This document shows, one piece after another, positions 1 to 10,269 of a DNA stretch of 64,000 nt. Source of the stretch: CADCWK01 sp964244115 (GTDB taxonomy: Bacteria; Chloroflexota; Chloroflexia; Thermomicrobiales; UBA6265). The notes beneath the pieces are model-generated. The model searched no databases, was not told the DNA's origin, and saw nothing but the letters and a program-made list of their open reading frames with translations. The stretch lies in assembly GCA_964244115.1 (NCBI GenBank), contig CAXTHM010000007.1:1-64000 (forward strand), written 5' to 3'. Made by a program: the position numbers and the translations under genes. Each line of letters starts with the position of its first letter. The first letter of the stretch is position 1.

Positions 1-98
1 CGACCGCCGACCGCCGTCATTTGTCACTCGATCGTCATGGGACGCGCGATCCGGTCGGCGGGGTGACGAAGGAGCCCGAAAGAGGAGCGGAACGGGTA

Positions 99-125
99 TT
101 GAAAAACGGAGAGGTATGCTAGTAT
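99..125 (+). promoter_or_regulatory. Probable promoter of the zinc-ribbon gene (extended -10)
   Basis: TTGAAA at 99-104 is followed 15 nt later by TAGTAT at 120-125, with TGC directly before it, which makes an extended -10. The predicted start of transcription near 132 leaves a leader of about 120 nt before the ATG at 256. Seen by eye; no transcript data. Confidence 0.45.
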
Positions 126-255
126 GCGCAGGACGCTCCACCGCTAACGCGCTGCCCGGAACCAGTATCAGGGGTCCATTGTTCGTTGTGCCTGGGAACG
201 TCCGACTATTGTTCATTGTCGCGATGGATCGCGACAGAGAGGTTCCCCAAGACAG

Positions 256-717
256 ATGAGTGATCGTACGGTTACCTGCCGCGACTGCGGCGAAGCGTTC
301 GTGTTCACGGCCGGCGAGCAGGCGTTCTACACCGAGCGGGGCTTCTCGGAGCCTCAGCGCTGCCCGACGTGCCGTGCAGCCCGCAAGTCGCAGCGTAACG
401 GTGGCGACAGCTACGGCAGCGCCGGCGGTGGGTCGTCGTACGGCGGCGGAAGCTCCTACGGCGGTGGCAGTTCCTACAGCGGTGGCGGCGGCGGCGGGTA
501 CTCCAGCGGCGGCTCCGGTGGTGGGTACTCCGGCGGCGGTAGCTCCGGCTACTCGAACGCCCCACGCCAGATGTTCGCGGCGGTCTGCTCGGGCTGCGGC
601 AAGGAGACCGAGGTCCCCTTCCAGCCCCGTATGGATCGGCCGGTCTACTGCCGGGACTGCTTCCAGGAGCGCCGGACCAGCGAGCCCCGTGGCGGCGGGT
701 ACGGCAACAGCTACTAG
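256..717 (+). CDS. Double zinc-ribbon protein with Gly/Ser/Tyr-rich linker
   Basis: This 153-aa protein has an N-terminal CxxC...CxxC zinc ribbon (C8, C11, C36, C39) of the kind common in Chloroflexota, and a second four-Cys ribbon near the end (C111, C114, C132, C135). Between them, residues 51-101 are almost only Gly, Ser and Tyr in SYGGG-like repeats, so this part should be disordered. Such small zinc ribbons are usually thought to bind nucleic acid, but no function is established here. A GAGAGG stretch (237-242) lies upstream of the ATG. A clear terminator follows, so the gene is probably monocistronic. Confidence 0.85.
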   Translation: MSDRTVTCRDCGEAFVFTAGEQAFYTERGFSEPQRCPTCRAARKSQRNGGDSYGSAGGGSSYGGGSSYGGGSSYSGGGGGGYSSGGSGGGYSGGGSSGYSNAPRQMFAAVCSGCGKETEVPFQPRMDRPVYCRDCFQERRTSEPRGGGYGNSY

Positions 718-740
718 CGCTTGCTGACCGCGTGACGACC

Positions 741-777
741 GACCTGCCCGAGCAGCGACTGCCCGGGCAGGTCTTTT
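741..777 (+). terminator. Intrinsic terminator after the zinc-ribbon gene
   Basis: The arms GACCTGCCCG (741-750) and CGGGCAGGTC (764-773) form a perfect 10-bp stem with a 13-nt loop, followed by TTTT at 774-777. Confidence 0.85.
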
Positions 778-885
778 GCGTTCCTCGCCGTGATTGCCCG
801 GCCAGGTCGATGGGCCGGGATCGGTCGCTGACCACGGTCCGATGAATCGCACACCGATGGCCGGCCCGGGCGAGATCGTGGACAG

Positions 886-1527
886 GTGAGGCAGATGGGT
901 TCCGACGTTCAGGGAGCGCGAGTCAGAGCCGGCCCGGGCGTCGAACTGCGTCGACATGTCCCGGCCAACCTGGCCAGTTTCCAGCGCTGGTACGCCGACC
1001 CCGACATCGCCGAGATGCTCCGGCATGACCTCAGCCCATTGGACGCCAGGCAGTCCCAGAGCTACTTCGAGACCCTCATCCTGCCGCTCTCGGCCCGTGG
1101 GTTCTGCTGGGCGATCGTCGGTGCGACCGACGGCCGGCTGCTTGGCACCACCGCACTGACCGAAGTGACGTCCCGAACGCGGTCCGCGCTGTTCCGGATC
1201 GTGATCGGCGAGCGGGATGTCTGGGGTCAGGGGTTCGGGACCGAAGCCACGCGGCTGGTCTGCGAGGAGGCGTTCTCGACCCTCGGGCTCCTCCAGGTCC
1301 GGCTGGAAGTCTTCCAGCACAACGAGCGGGCGATCGCGACCTACGAGCGGGTCGGGTTCCATGAGACCGGTTCCCACGTCGAGTTCGTCCGGACGCGTGG
1401 GATCGACCTCCATGTCCGTGAGATGGCCCTCCAGCAGGATCGCTACGACGAGCTCGGCGTCTTCGCGTCCCGAATCCCGCCCTACCCGCCCCGGGCGGAC
1501 GTCTCCACCGGAACCGGGACGACGTGA
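886..1527 (+). CDS. GNAT family N-acetyltransferase (RimJ/RimL-like)
   Basis: A 213-aa acetyltransferase that should move an acetyl group from acetyl-CoA to an amine; the substrate is unknown. The acetyl-CoA-binding signature is clear in the second half (VWGQGFGTEATRLV), followed by the family pattern LEVFQHNERAIATYERVGF, in which Asn and Tyr are typical of RimJ/RimL-type enzymes. The protein is of usual length plus a short C-terminal extension. The start used is GTG 886; ATG 895, three codons later, is an equal candidate. It lies 52 nt upstream of the DUF4397 genes and may be transcribed with them. Confidence 0.8.
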   Translation: MRQMGSDVQGARVRAGPGVELRRHVPANLASFQRWYADPDIAEMLRHDLSPLDARQSQSYFETLILPLSARGFCWAIVGATDGRLLGTTALTEVTSRTRSALFRIVIGERDVWGQGFGTEATRLVCEEAFSTLGLLQVRLEVFQHNERAIATYERVGFHETGSHVEFVRTRGIDLHVREMALQQDRYDELGVFASRIPPYPPRADVSTGTGTT

Positions 1528-1579
1528 CGCATCCCCCTGGCGGCTGGACCCCCGACATCCCCTCCCGACGGAGTTGCCC

Positions 1580-2983
1580 GTGACGCTCGACCAGACACCC
1601 GCAACGACGCGGTGCCATCCGGCCGTCCCCGATCGCGTTCCGGCCGGATGGGAAGCGGCCATGTCCGTCCTGCTGGTCATCATCGTCCTCACCGCCGCCC
1701 TGCCGCGTCCCGTCCGCGCCCAGACCGTCCTCATCCCGGAGCGGACACTCGCGCGGGTCATCCATGCCAGCCCGGATACCCCGCCCGTCGACATCTATGT
1801 CGACGATCAGATCCTCGTCGCGGCGACGAGCTTCGGCACGGTCTCCGGCTATCTCCCGATCGAGACCGGCGAACACGAACTCGCGGTCGTCCCCGCTGGC
1901 GGCGACCTGCTCCGGCAGTCGCTCGTCACCGTCGAGCTCGAATTCGTGGCTGAGACGTTCCAGCTCCTCGCGATCCAGAACTACCTCAACGGGATCACCC
2001 TGACGGCCTATGGCCAGGACACCTCGCGGATCGACGGCCAGGGCATCGCCCGGATCCGGCTGGTGCATCTCGTGCCCGACGCCAACGGCCTGACGCTGGC
2101 CCAGCCCGACGGCGCCACGATCTTCGACAGCGTCGTACCGCTCACGGACAGCGGATACGCGGACATCCAGGCCGGCAGCCAGACGCTGACGATCCGTCCG
2201 GAGCGGCAGACAGTCCCACCGATCGACCAGCCCCTCGCCCTCCTGCCAAACGTGGACTACGACCTCGTCGTCATCGGGCAGATCCGGGACGACTCGCTCC
2301 GGGTGCTTCCCCTCGTCATGGCGACCGCGCAACCCTGCGGGCAGTTCCTGGGGATCGGCGGGACGGCGTCGGGGTGCCTGCGCTTCGTCAATGCGTCGCC
2401 CGACATTCCGGCCGTCGACGTCTACGCGGGAGACGAGCCGGCCCCGATCGCGACCGCACTGGCGTTCGGCGTGGTCTCGCCGGTGATCAGTATCCCGGCC
2501 GGGGACGTCGCCGTCCGGATCGTCCCCACGGGTGGGGCCCGGGATGACGAGCTAGCCTCGACCTCCCTGTTCGTCGACGAAGGCGACGGGTTCCTGCTGG
2601 TCTCCTCCGGCCCGGCCGACCGGGCCGTCATGGAGGGGTATGACGACTCCGGTCTGCCCCTGGCCGGCGAGCAGTCGCGGGTCTCCGTGATCCATCAGAC
2701 CAACCATAACGGCATGATGGATGTCGCTGCCAACGGCCAACCGCTGGTCCGGGCCATCCTCGAGAGCGAGGAGAGCGACGCCCGCATCGTCCCGGCCGGG
2801 ACGTACGTCTTCGAGGCGACCGCGAACCCCGACGGCAATCGGATCGTCGCGGGTCCGGCCGTGGTGCTGGTCCCCGGTCAGGACTACCGGGTCATCGTCG
2901 CCGGCGACACGGATGAGAGCGTCGTCATGGTGATCGTGGCGGGGATCCCCGTGCCGACCGACATCGACATCCCCGCGCCCTGA
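1580..2983 (+). CDS. Secreted protein with four DUF4397-like repeats
   Basis: A secreted protein of about 467 aa with a hydrophobic signal segment ending ...RPVRAQ. The mature part is built from four DUF4397-type units, recognisable by openings such as VIHASPDTPPVDIYVDD, VHLVPDANGL, VNASPDIPAVDVYAGD and VIHQTNHNGMMDV, each followed by a beta-rich stretch ending in a VPAG-like turn. DUF4397 has no established function; the units look like beta-sandwich cell-surface modules. GTG 1580 (GGAG upstream) was chosen. ATG 1661 with GGGAAG upstream is a good alternative and would start right at the signal peptide. It is first of three consecutive genes of this family. Confidence 0.8.
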   Translation: MTLDQTPATTRCHPAVPDRVPAGWEAAMSVLLVIIVLTAALPRPVRAQTVLIPERTLARVIHASPDTPPVDIYVDDQILVAATSFGTVSGYLPIETGEHELAVVPAGGDLLRQSLVTVELEFVAETFQLLAIQNYLNGITLTAYGQDTSRIDGQGIARIRLVHLVPDANGLTLAQPDGATIFDSVVPLTDSGYADIQAGSQTLTIRPERQTVPPIDQPLALLPNVDYDLVVIGQIRDDSLRVLPLVMATAQPCGQFLGIGGTASGCLRFVNASPDIPAVDVYAGDEPAPIATALAFGVVSPVISIPAGDVAVRIVPTGGARDDELASTSLFVDEGDGFLLVSSGPADRAVMEGYDDSGLPLAGEQSRVSVIHQTNHNGMMDVAANGQPLVRAILESEESDARIVPAGTYVFEATANPDGNRIVAGPAVVLVPGQDYRVIVAGDTDESVVMVIVAGIPVPTDIDIPAP

Positions 2984-3124
2984 CCCGACGACGAGCGCCG
3001 CCCCCATCAAGGAGAACCGCCGTCAGAGCGGGTCTTGCTCCGGCGATGGGGACCCGAAGCCGGGTATCCTCTCCGCACTGGCCGACGGCCAGCGGACCGA
3101 CGACGACCCTGGAGGATCACGACC

Positions 3125-3952
3125 ATGACGTCACGCCGCATCCGGAACGGACGCCTTCCGCTGCTCGAACTCGCCCTCATCGCCGTGGTACTCGCGGTCT
3201 GCCTGGTCCCCCTGGCCGGAGCGGCAGCCCAGGGTGCGACCCCGGCACCGGCCAGCAGCCCGGCGGCAGCCCAGTCCTGCGGTGCGCGTCTCGGGATCGG
3301 CGATGATCAGGTCGCCTGCATGACGCTGATCCACGGGTCCGTCGATGCCGGTCCGATCGACGTCAGCATCGATGGCGCCGTCCTGTTCAGCGGGGTCGCC
3401 TTCGGCTCCAGCACCGGCTTCGTCGCGCTGCCGGCCGGGACGTACGACATCCGGGTCACGGCGACCAGTCAGTCCGACGCGGTGCTGTTCGACAGCCCGG
3501 AGCAGCAGTTCAGCGCCGGGGAGGGCGTCGAGCTGGCGATCGTCGGCTCGCGGGATGCGTCCACGCTCGCCGGCCTGACCCTGCCGATCCCGCCGTCCGC
3601 TCCGACCCCGGGGACCGCCTCGCTCCGCGTCGTTCAAGGGATCCCGGACGCGCCGCCGCTCGACCTCGCCCTCTCCTCCGGTGAGACTGTCGTGTCGGCC
3701 CTCGCCTCGCTCTCGGCGTCCGACTATCTGACGGTTCCGGCCGCGGCCGCGTCGATCGACATCCGGGCGGCTGGCTCGACCGATGTCCTGTTCCCCGTGC
3801 CGAACTTCACCGCACCCGACGGAGCGACGATCACGGTCTACGCCCTCGGCAGCGTGACGAATCCGACCGGGATCGTTCTCCTGACCGTCCTGGTTCCCGG
3901 TCCCGGTGGTGAGAGCGCATCCCCACTGATGCTTGCAACGCCATCGGCCTGA
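3125..3952 (+). CDS. Secreted DUF4397 protein (two units)
   Basis: A 275-aa exported protein: Arg-rich N-terminus, hydrophobic core and a signal cleavage region near AGAAAQ, then a Pro/Ala/Ser linker. Two DUF4397-type units follow, starting near LIHGSVDAGPIDVSIDG and VVQGIPDAPPLDLALSS. A GIGDDQVACMTLIHGS motif also appears, in variant form, in the next gene (GTGDDGDACIAFVQA). The ATG at 3125 is supported by GGAGG at 3111-3115. Function unknown; surface-exposed or cell-wall associated by inference. Confidence 0.8.
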   Translation: MTSRRIRNGRLPLLELALIAVVLAVCLVPLAGAAAQGATPAPASSPAAAQSCGARLGIGDDQVACMTLIHGSVDAGPIDVSIDGAVLFSGVAFGSSTGFVALPAGTYDIRVTATSQSDAVLFDSPEQQFSAGEGVELAIVGSRDASTLAGLTLPIPPSAPTPGTASLRVVQGIPDAPPLDLALSSGETVVSALASLSASDYLTVPAAAASIDIRAAGSTDVLFPVPNFTAPDGATITVYALGSVTNPTGIVLLTVLVPGPGGESASPLMLATPSA

Positions 3953-3995
3953 CGACGACCCGATCGACGAGGCAATCAGAAGGGACGACCGCCGC

Positions 3996-4856
3996 GTGAC
4001 CATCCTGCTCGCATCCGCCAGACGCCTTCGCCGACTCGGACCATCGACGCGACCAACGCTGGCACCCCTGGTCGCGGGAGCCGTACTGGTGAGTTCGATC
4101 GTCTTCCTGGGAGTCGTGGCGCCGCGGCCAACCGTGGCGATCCGGCAACCCGGAGCGAGCCCCGTCGCGACACCGGCCGACATGACGCCGATCGCGACGC
4201 CGCGGGACTCGGCGGACACGCGCTGCTCGGTGGTCCTGGGGACCGGTGACGATGGCGACGCCTGCATCGCCTTCGTCCAGGCCATCCCCGCGCTCGACGC
4301 GGTCGACCTGTCACTCGGCGACGCAGCGCCAGCGACCGGCATCACGTTCGGCGATTACGTCGACTTCATCGCCGTCGCCAGCGACGACGACGTCCCAGTC
4401 CAGATCACCGACAGTGCGGCTCCGGATCTGCTCATCGCCGACGCATCCCTGGACCTTCAGCCCGATCTCGCCTACGTGGTCGTCCTCGAACAGGCGTACG
4501 ACGGTGACGGCCCAACCCTGACGGCTGTACCGATCGACCTCGCTCCGCTCGGCGCGGATGAGTCCCGGCTGGCGTTCCACCACGCGGTGACCGACGCCGC
4601 CCAGCTCGCGGTCCTGGGGCTCGCCCCTCCCTCCGACGAGGCGATCTCCCCCGCGGAGACGACGGACCCGATCACCATCGAGGCCGGCGCATTCGCGGTG
4701 GAGGTCGTGCCGGCCAACGAGCCGGACGACGTGCTCGCCACGCTGGATCTCCAGGTCGAGCCTGGGCTCTCCTACCTCGTCATCGTCGCTGGCACGACCG
4801 GCGATCAGACGGTCCAGGTGATCTACTCCGCCGCTCCGGTCGCAGCCGAGCGCTGA
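3996..4856 (+). CDS. Secreted or membrane-anchored DUF4397-like protein
   Basis: A 286-aa relative of the two genes before it. A basic N-terminus and one hydrophobic segment (roughly residues 22-42) give a signal peptide or anchor, followed by a Pro/Ala/Thr linker and two diverged DUF4397-like units (first one around FVQAIPALDAVDLSLGD). GTG 3996 was chosen because AGAAGGGA lies at 3978-3984; a TTG at 3933 would overlap the previous gene. The spacing of 43 nt suggests an operon with the upstream DUF4397 genes. Confidence 0.7.
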   Translation: MTILLASARRLRRLGPSTRPTLAPLVAGAVLVSSIVFLGVVAPRPTVAIRQPGASPVATPADMTPIATPRDSADTRCSVVLGTGDDGDACIAFVQAIPALDAVDLSLGDAAPATGITFGDYVDFIAVASDDDVPVQITDSAAPDLLIADASLDLQPDLAYVVVLEQAYDGDGPTLTAVPIDLAPLGADESRLAFHHAVTDAAQLAVLGLAPPSDEAISPAETTDPITIEAGAFAVEVVPANEPDDVLATLDLQVEPGLSYLVIVAGTTGDQTVQVIYSAAPVAAER

Positions 4857-4919
4857 TCGGCTGTCGGAACAGCGCACCCATGTCCCGGAACGTCCCGGCC
4901 GGCGTGAGGAAGCGGGACA

Positions 4920-4955
4920 CCAGAACGGCTCCCCTATCGCGGGGAGCCGTTCTGG
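4920..4955. terminator. Hairpin between convergent genes
   Basis: A perfect 15-bp stem (4920-4934 with 4941-4955) around a 6-nt loop lies between the DUF4397 gene (plus) and the cupin/SH3 gene (minus). No T-tract on either side, so termination is inferred from position and stem strength. Confidence 0.55.
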
Positions 4956-4989
4956 AGCTCGTCCGTGTCGGGATAGCGTCGGATCGGGG

Positions 4990-6501
<1,512 letters not shown>

Positions 6502-6922
6502 GCAATTCCCTTCGACTGACCGGCGCGCCCGGCCGTTCAACATCGTCCATGCCGGAAGACGGCGCCGGGATCGGCGGACCGTCATCGGTCCCACCCGAGC
6601 AGTATGACGCCCCTCGACGCGTGTCATGGTCCTGATCGCCGCGTCCAGCTGATACAGCCTGATCGGACCGACCGCACCGCTATCTTGGCCCAGCGCCCCA
6701 TCCGGTGCAATGCAAAACGCGGCCCGTCGTCAGTGCGTGAGACCGACACTCGGCGTCGCGGCCGGATCCGCGGACGCAATGCTTGCCTGACGGTGGCGTC
6801 GGCGCCAGGGGACCACCCGGTCCTGGAAGCAGGGCGTGGCCCAAGCCCTCGGCGCGGAGCCGAAGATGCCTCATGCCGTATGATTCCCGGCGCGAGGTGG
6901 AAACATCTGATCCACCGATGCT
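6502..6922. other. Non-coding stretch before tRNA-Lys
   Basis: No convincing gene. It should hold the promoters of the cupin/SH3 gene (minus) and the tRNA (plus), but I could not pick clear -35/-10 pairs. Confidence 0.5.
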
Positions 6923-6994
6923 GACCCTCTAGCTCAATGGCAGAGCATCGGACTTTTAATCCGTGGGTTCTGGGTTCGAGTCCCAGGGGGGTCA
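6923..6994 (+). tRNA. tRNA-Lys (anticodon TTT)
   Basis: The acceptor arms GACCCTC (6923-6929) and GGGGGTC (6987-6993) pair with one G-T; the D arm is GCTC/GAGC; the anticodon loop CTTTTAA (6953-6959) gives TTT; the T arm is CTGGG TTCGAGT CCCAG (6970-6986). The discriminator is A6994 and CCA is not encoded. A T-T mismatch closes the anticodon stem. Confidence 0.95.
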
Positions 6995-7268
6995 CCCTCG
7001 AAACGCGTGATCCTGACTCCGTCTTGCGTTGCAATGGCCTGTCCGGATCGCCATCCTCGGCGAGATCGACGCTCGGCCGTCGTGGGAACCGCGCAACCGC
7101 GGGCGACTCCTGACGAACGACCGTGGGCTTCACGATCGTTCGCCGAGACGACCCTCGGCATGGCGGGCGGATTCGCCGACTCCTCATGCCTGATAGGATA
7201 CGTCGATAGCTCACCGTGATGGTTTCGGTCACCGGCGCTGCCGGCGCTGAAGGAAGGGGTTCCGCGGC

Positions 7269-7817
7269 ATGGTCGACATCGATTCGTCTGGACGCTCGCT
7301 CGTGGTTCCCATCGTGATCGACACCGAGCTCGGTGTGATCGCCCTGGACATCTTCGCCGGCGTGGCGCCGATCACCGCGTCCAGCTTCCTGGCGTATGTC
7401 GATGCCGGTTTCTACGACGGCGGCGTCTTCCATCGCACCGTCACCCCCGACAACCAGCCGGACTCCGACGTGAAGATCGAGGTCGTCCAGGGAGGTCGCG
7501 GGCCGGACGAGCCCCGGGACGGGCTCAACCCGATCAAGCTGGAGCGGACGACCCTGACCGGGCTGCATCACCACGACGGCACGATCTCGATGGCTCGGTT
7601 CCTCCCGGACTCCGCACTCTCCGATTTCTTCATCTGCATCGGCGACCAGCCGGAGCTCGATTTCGGCGGGCGACGGAACCCGGACGGCCAGGGCTTCGCG
7701 GCCTTCGGCGAGGTGACGGCCGGCATGGACGTCGTCCACGCCATCCAGCGGTCGCCCTGCGAGGCCCAGCGGCTCTCGCCCCCGATCCGGATCAACCACA
7801 TCCACCGGGTCGACTGA
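7269..7817 (+). CDS. Cyclophilin-type peptidyl-prolyl cis-trans isomerase
   Basis: A 182-aa cyclophilin that should catalyse proline cis-trans isomerisation in folding proteins. The family landmarks are present in order: LGVIALDIFAGVAPITASSFL, the FYDGGVFHRTV segment with the catalytic-type Arg, GLHHHDGTISMAR, SDFFICIGDQPELDF and GFAAFGEVTAGMDVVHAI. No signal peptide, so it is cytoplasmic. The sequence between the FHR motif and the barrel is diverged (RGPDEPRDGLNPIKLE). AAGGAAGGGG sits about 10 nt before ATG 7269. Confidence 0.9.
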   Translation: MVDIDSSGRSLVVPIVIDTELGVIALDIFAGVAPITASSFLAYVDAGFYDGGVFHRTVTPDNQPDSDVKIEVVQGGRGPDEPRDGLNPIKLERTTLTGLHHHDGTISMARFLPDSALSDFFICIGDQPELDFGGRRNPDGQGFAAFGEVTAGMDVVHAIQRSPCEAQRLSPPIRINHIHRVD

Positions 7818-8439
7818 CCAGACCCCGACGACGCGAGAACCAGCAGGCCAGTTACGTCGGGCGGAGACGACATCGTCCGCCTTCCCGGACAGCTTCGGGA
7901 ACGCCGGACCGACCGCCCATGACGTTGACTCCCGCAACGTGCTGTTCGGGGGAGGTCGAGCCAGCGCTTCGACCCGACCACGGACCGGCTCGGATGTCCG
8001 ACGTGTGCGCGTCGTCTCGGCTCACGGGATCGAGGGGGCCTTGCCGGGATTCCCTGCATGCTCGGCGCCCATCGGAACGCTCTCCTCGGGAAACCCATCG
8101 ACGGGTGGAATCCACGGCCTGACCGGCAGGACGAAGCGCGTCCGGTCTGGGTCCGCGTGTGGGTCCGAACCGACCAGCACTGACCTCCCTGTCGGAATGG
8201 TCGCTCCTCCTCGTCGAGACATGAGCGCACGGCCCGTCGGTCGGATCGTCGCTCCATCTCTGGTCGCCTCACCCCGAAAGCCGTAGCGACGAGAGCCAGT
8301 CTCCGTAACGATACGGATGCTCCTCCGGCCAGCCAGCCGTTACGATGGCGTTGTCGGCGCGCCCGCTCCGGAGACGCAGCGACCGAACGCCGGCACGATC
8401 GAGAGGCCGCATCGACGGTTCCCCCCAGCAGGAGTTCCC
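7818..8439. other. Non-coding stretch
   Basis: No gene, RNA or repeat recognised on either strand. The short open frames here lack ribosome binding sites and family motifs. Confidence 0.45.
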
Positions 8440-9504
8440 ATGGAGACGTCACGCTTCGATACCCTCAGCCGGTCCCTCGCCTCGCGTCTCTCCCGCCGCG
8501 CGGCACTTCGCACCTCGGCCCTCGCCGGCGCCGTGGGGCTCGCCGCCGTCGCTGGCCGCCCGAGCATCGCCCAGGAAACCACGCCGGCCGCCAGCCCCGC
8601 CACGGGTTGCGTCGGCGGCTCGGAAGCCGACAACGAGGCGGTCGTCCGGCGTTGGTACGACGAGGTCCTCAACGGCCGCAACCTCGATATCCTCGACGAC
8701 ATCGTGGCCGAGGATGCAGGCCATGACGTGTCGGTCCTGCCCGACGCCCAGAGCCGGGAGGAGACTCGACAGGTCCTGGGGACGCTCCTCGACGCCTACC
8801 CCGACCTCCAGATCACGCTCGAACAGGTCATCAGCGTCGACGACCAGGTGGTCACGCGCTGGACCGCAACGGGCACGCAGCAGGGTCCGCTGGGTGACTA
8901 TGCGGCGACGGGCGAGACGGTCTCCTTCACCGGGATCAACATCTTCCAGCTCGCCTGCGGCCAGATCATCGCCAGCCGCTCCGTGTACGACAACCTTACC
9001 CAGCTCGGCCTGGACCCCGCCCGGACCGAACCGATCGCGCCCTCCCCCGCCGGCGATGGCACGCCGGAGAGTTGCGCGTCCAGTTCCCCCGAGGCGAATC
9101 TCGAACTGGCGGCGGAGTGGTTCGACATCTGGAACGAGCAGGACCTCGATCGGTATGAGGACATCACGGCACCGGAGACCGTCCATCACTGGGCCTTCGG
9201 GAATGACACGGTTGGCATCGACGCGCTCCGGGAGCGGGTCCAGTCCTTCATCACCGCCTTCCCTGACCTCTATGTCACCATCGACGACCGCCTGGCCGAC
9301 GACGATCTCGTCGTCCTGACGTGGACGATCAATGGCACCAACGATGGGGAGTTCTTCGGCACCGCCGCGACGGGCAAGGAGGCGACCTGGTCAGGGATCA
9401 ATATCTATCGGATCTCGTGTGGTCGAGTCATCGAGAGCTGGAGCGAGAGCGACGGACTCAGCGTGTTCGCCCAGTTGAGCGGCGACGCGACACCATCCGC
9501 CTGA
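8440..9504 (+). CDS. Tat-exported protein with two SnoaL-like domains
   Basis: A 354-aa protein. The N-terminus has an SRRAAL twin-arginine motif followed by a hydrophobic Ala/Gly/Leu segment and a cleavage region near SIAQE, so Tat export is likely. Two NTF2-fold SnoaL-like (ester cyclase family) domains follow, about residues 63-190 and 215-350: first VVRRWYDEVLNGRNLDILDD, second AAEWFDIWNEQDLDRYED, each ending with a FTGINIF or WSGINIYRI strand. SnoaL-type proteins bind or cyclise small hydrophobic compounds; the ligand here is unknown. ATG 8440 has AGCAGGAG just upstream. Confidence 0.85.
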   Translation: METSRFDTLSRSLASRLSRRAALRTSALAGAVGLAAVAGRPSIAQETTPAASPATGCVGGSEADNEAVVRRWYDEVLNGRNLDILDDIVAEDAGHDVSVLPDAQSREETRQVLGTLLDAYPDLQITLEQVISVDDQVVTRWTATGTQQGPLGDYAATGETVSFTGINIFQLACGQIIASRSVYDNLTQLGLDPARTEPIAPSPAGDGTPESCASSSPEANLELAAEWFDIWNEQDLDRYEDITAPETVHHWAFGNDTVGIDALRERVQSFITAFPDLYVTIDDRLADDDLVVLTWTINGTNDGEFFGTAATGKEATWSGINIYRISCGRVIESWSESDGLSVFAQLSGDATPSA

Positions 9505-9862
9505 GGTCATCACGGGGCGGGTCGCCCGAGACATCTCCGACTGGGGTGAAGCGTCGGCTCGGCGCCCGTCCCGCATGATGACGGGTATGAGGGGAAGCCA
9601 GGGTGCGCGGTCTTCCCCTCGACGGTCCAGGGCACGATGAGTTGGGGACGGCCGCTCTGCGGGAACGACGCGGCACCGAGAAGACGGCCTTCGAGGTGAC
9701 AGGGGAGCGATGACGACGACCGGCCGGGACGGGACGGCTCGTGGTCCGGTCGTGCTTCGGTCGTGGTCCGGGACGTCATCTCGGGGCTCGNNNNNNNNNN
9801 CCACTTGGCAGCTGGCCGGGAATGACTCACCGCCATGTAGCGGGCGGTCCTCCAGGGCGTCC
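9505..9862. other. Non-coding stretch with scaffold gap
   Basis: Contains ten Ns at 9791-9800 and no gene that I can support. Confidence 0.5.
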
Positions 9863-9949
9863 TGGTGCCGGGGAGGGGACTCGAACCCCTACAGCCTTGC
9901 GGCCACCAGATCCTAAGTCTGGCGCGTCTGCCGATTTCGCCACCCCGGC
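9863..9949 (-). tRNA. tRNA-Leu (anticodon TAG)
   Basis: On the minus strand the acceptor GCCGGGG (9949-9943) pairs with CCCCGGC (9873-9867), followed by an encoded ACCA (9866-9863). The anticodon loop CTTAGGA gives TAG; a long variable arm (TGGCCGCAAGGCTGT region) marks a class II tRNA-Leu; the T loop is TTCGAGT. Confidence 0.95.
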
Positions 9950-10269
9950 GGGAGAGCAGTTGCAGTGCGTCGCAATTCTACCCGGAGGGTCGTGACGGTG
10001 ACCATTTCGGGGCGGCTCCGGGCCGGAAGGGCGCATCCGTTCGCCGACCGAACCAGCGTTCCCTCGCCAGGGTCTCGTGTCTGGGCGGTGTCGCGTCCGG
10101 CCCCGGCATCGGCGCCGACCCGCGCCCGTATCGCCCGGTCGCGTCGGACAGGGATGATCGTCACCGACTGGCTCCATACCGCTTTACTCTCCTCGTCCCG
10201 TTCGTCGCCCTTGCCGATCACCTGCGGTTCGAGTCACCTGCGGTTCGAGATCCGCGGTCGCGAACGGGG

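Noticed and set aside
6624..7937. A 437-codon minus-strand frame containing GLEPRTHGLKVRCSAIELEG-like sequence
   Set aside because: That stretch is the translated reverse of tRNA-Lys, a known false-gene pattern, and the rest overlaps the cyclophilin.
9827..10221. Short frames over tRNA-Leu with RNRQTRQT-like ends
   Set aside because: They are translations of the tRNA and its flanks.
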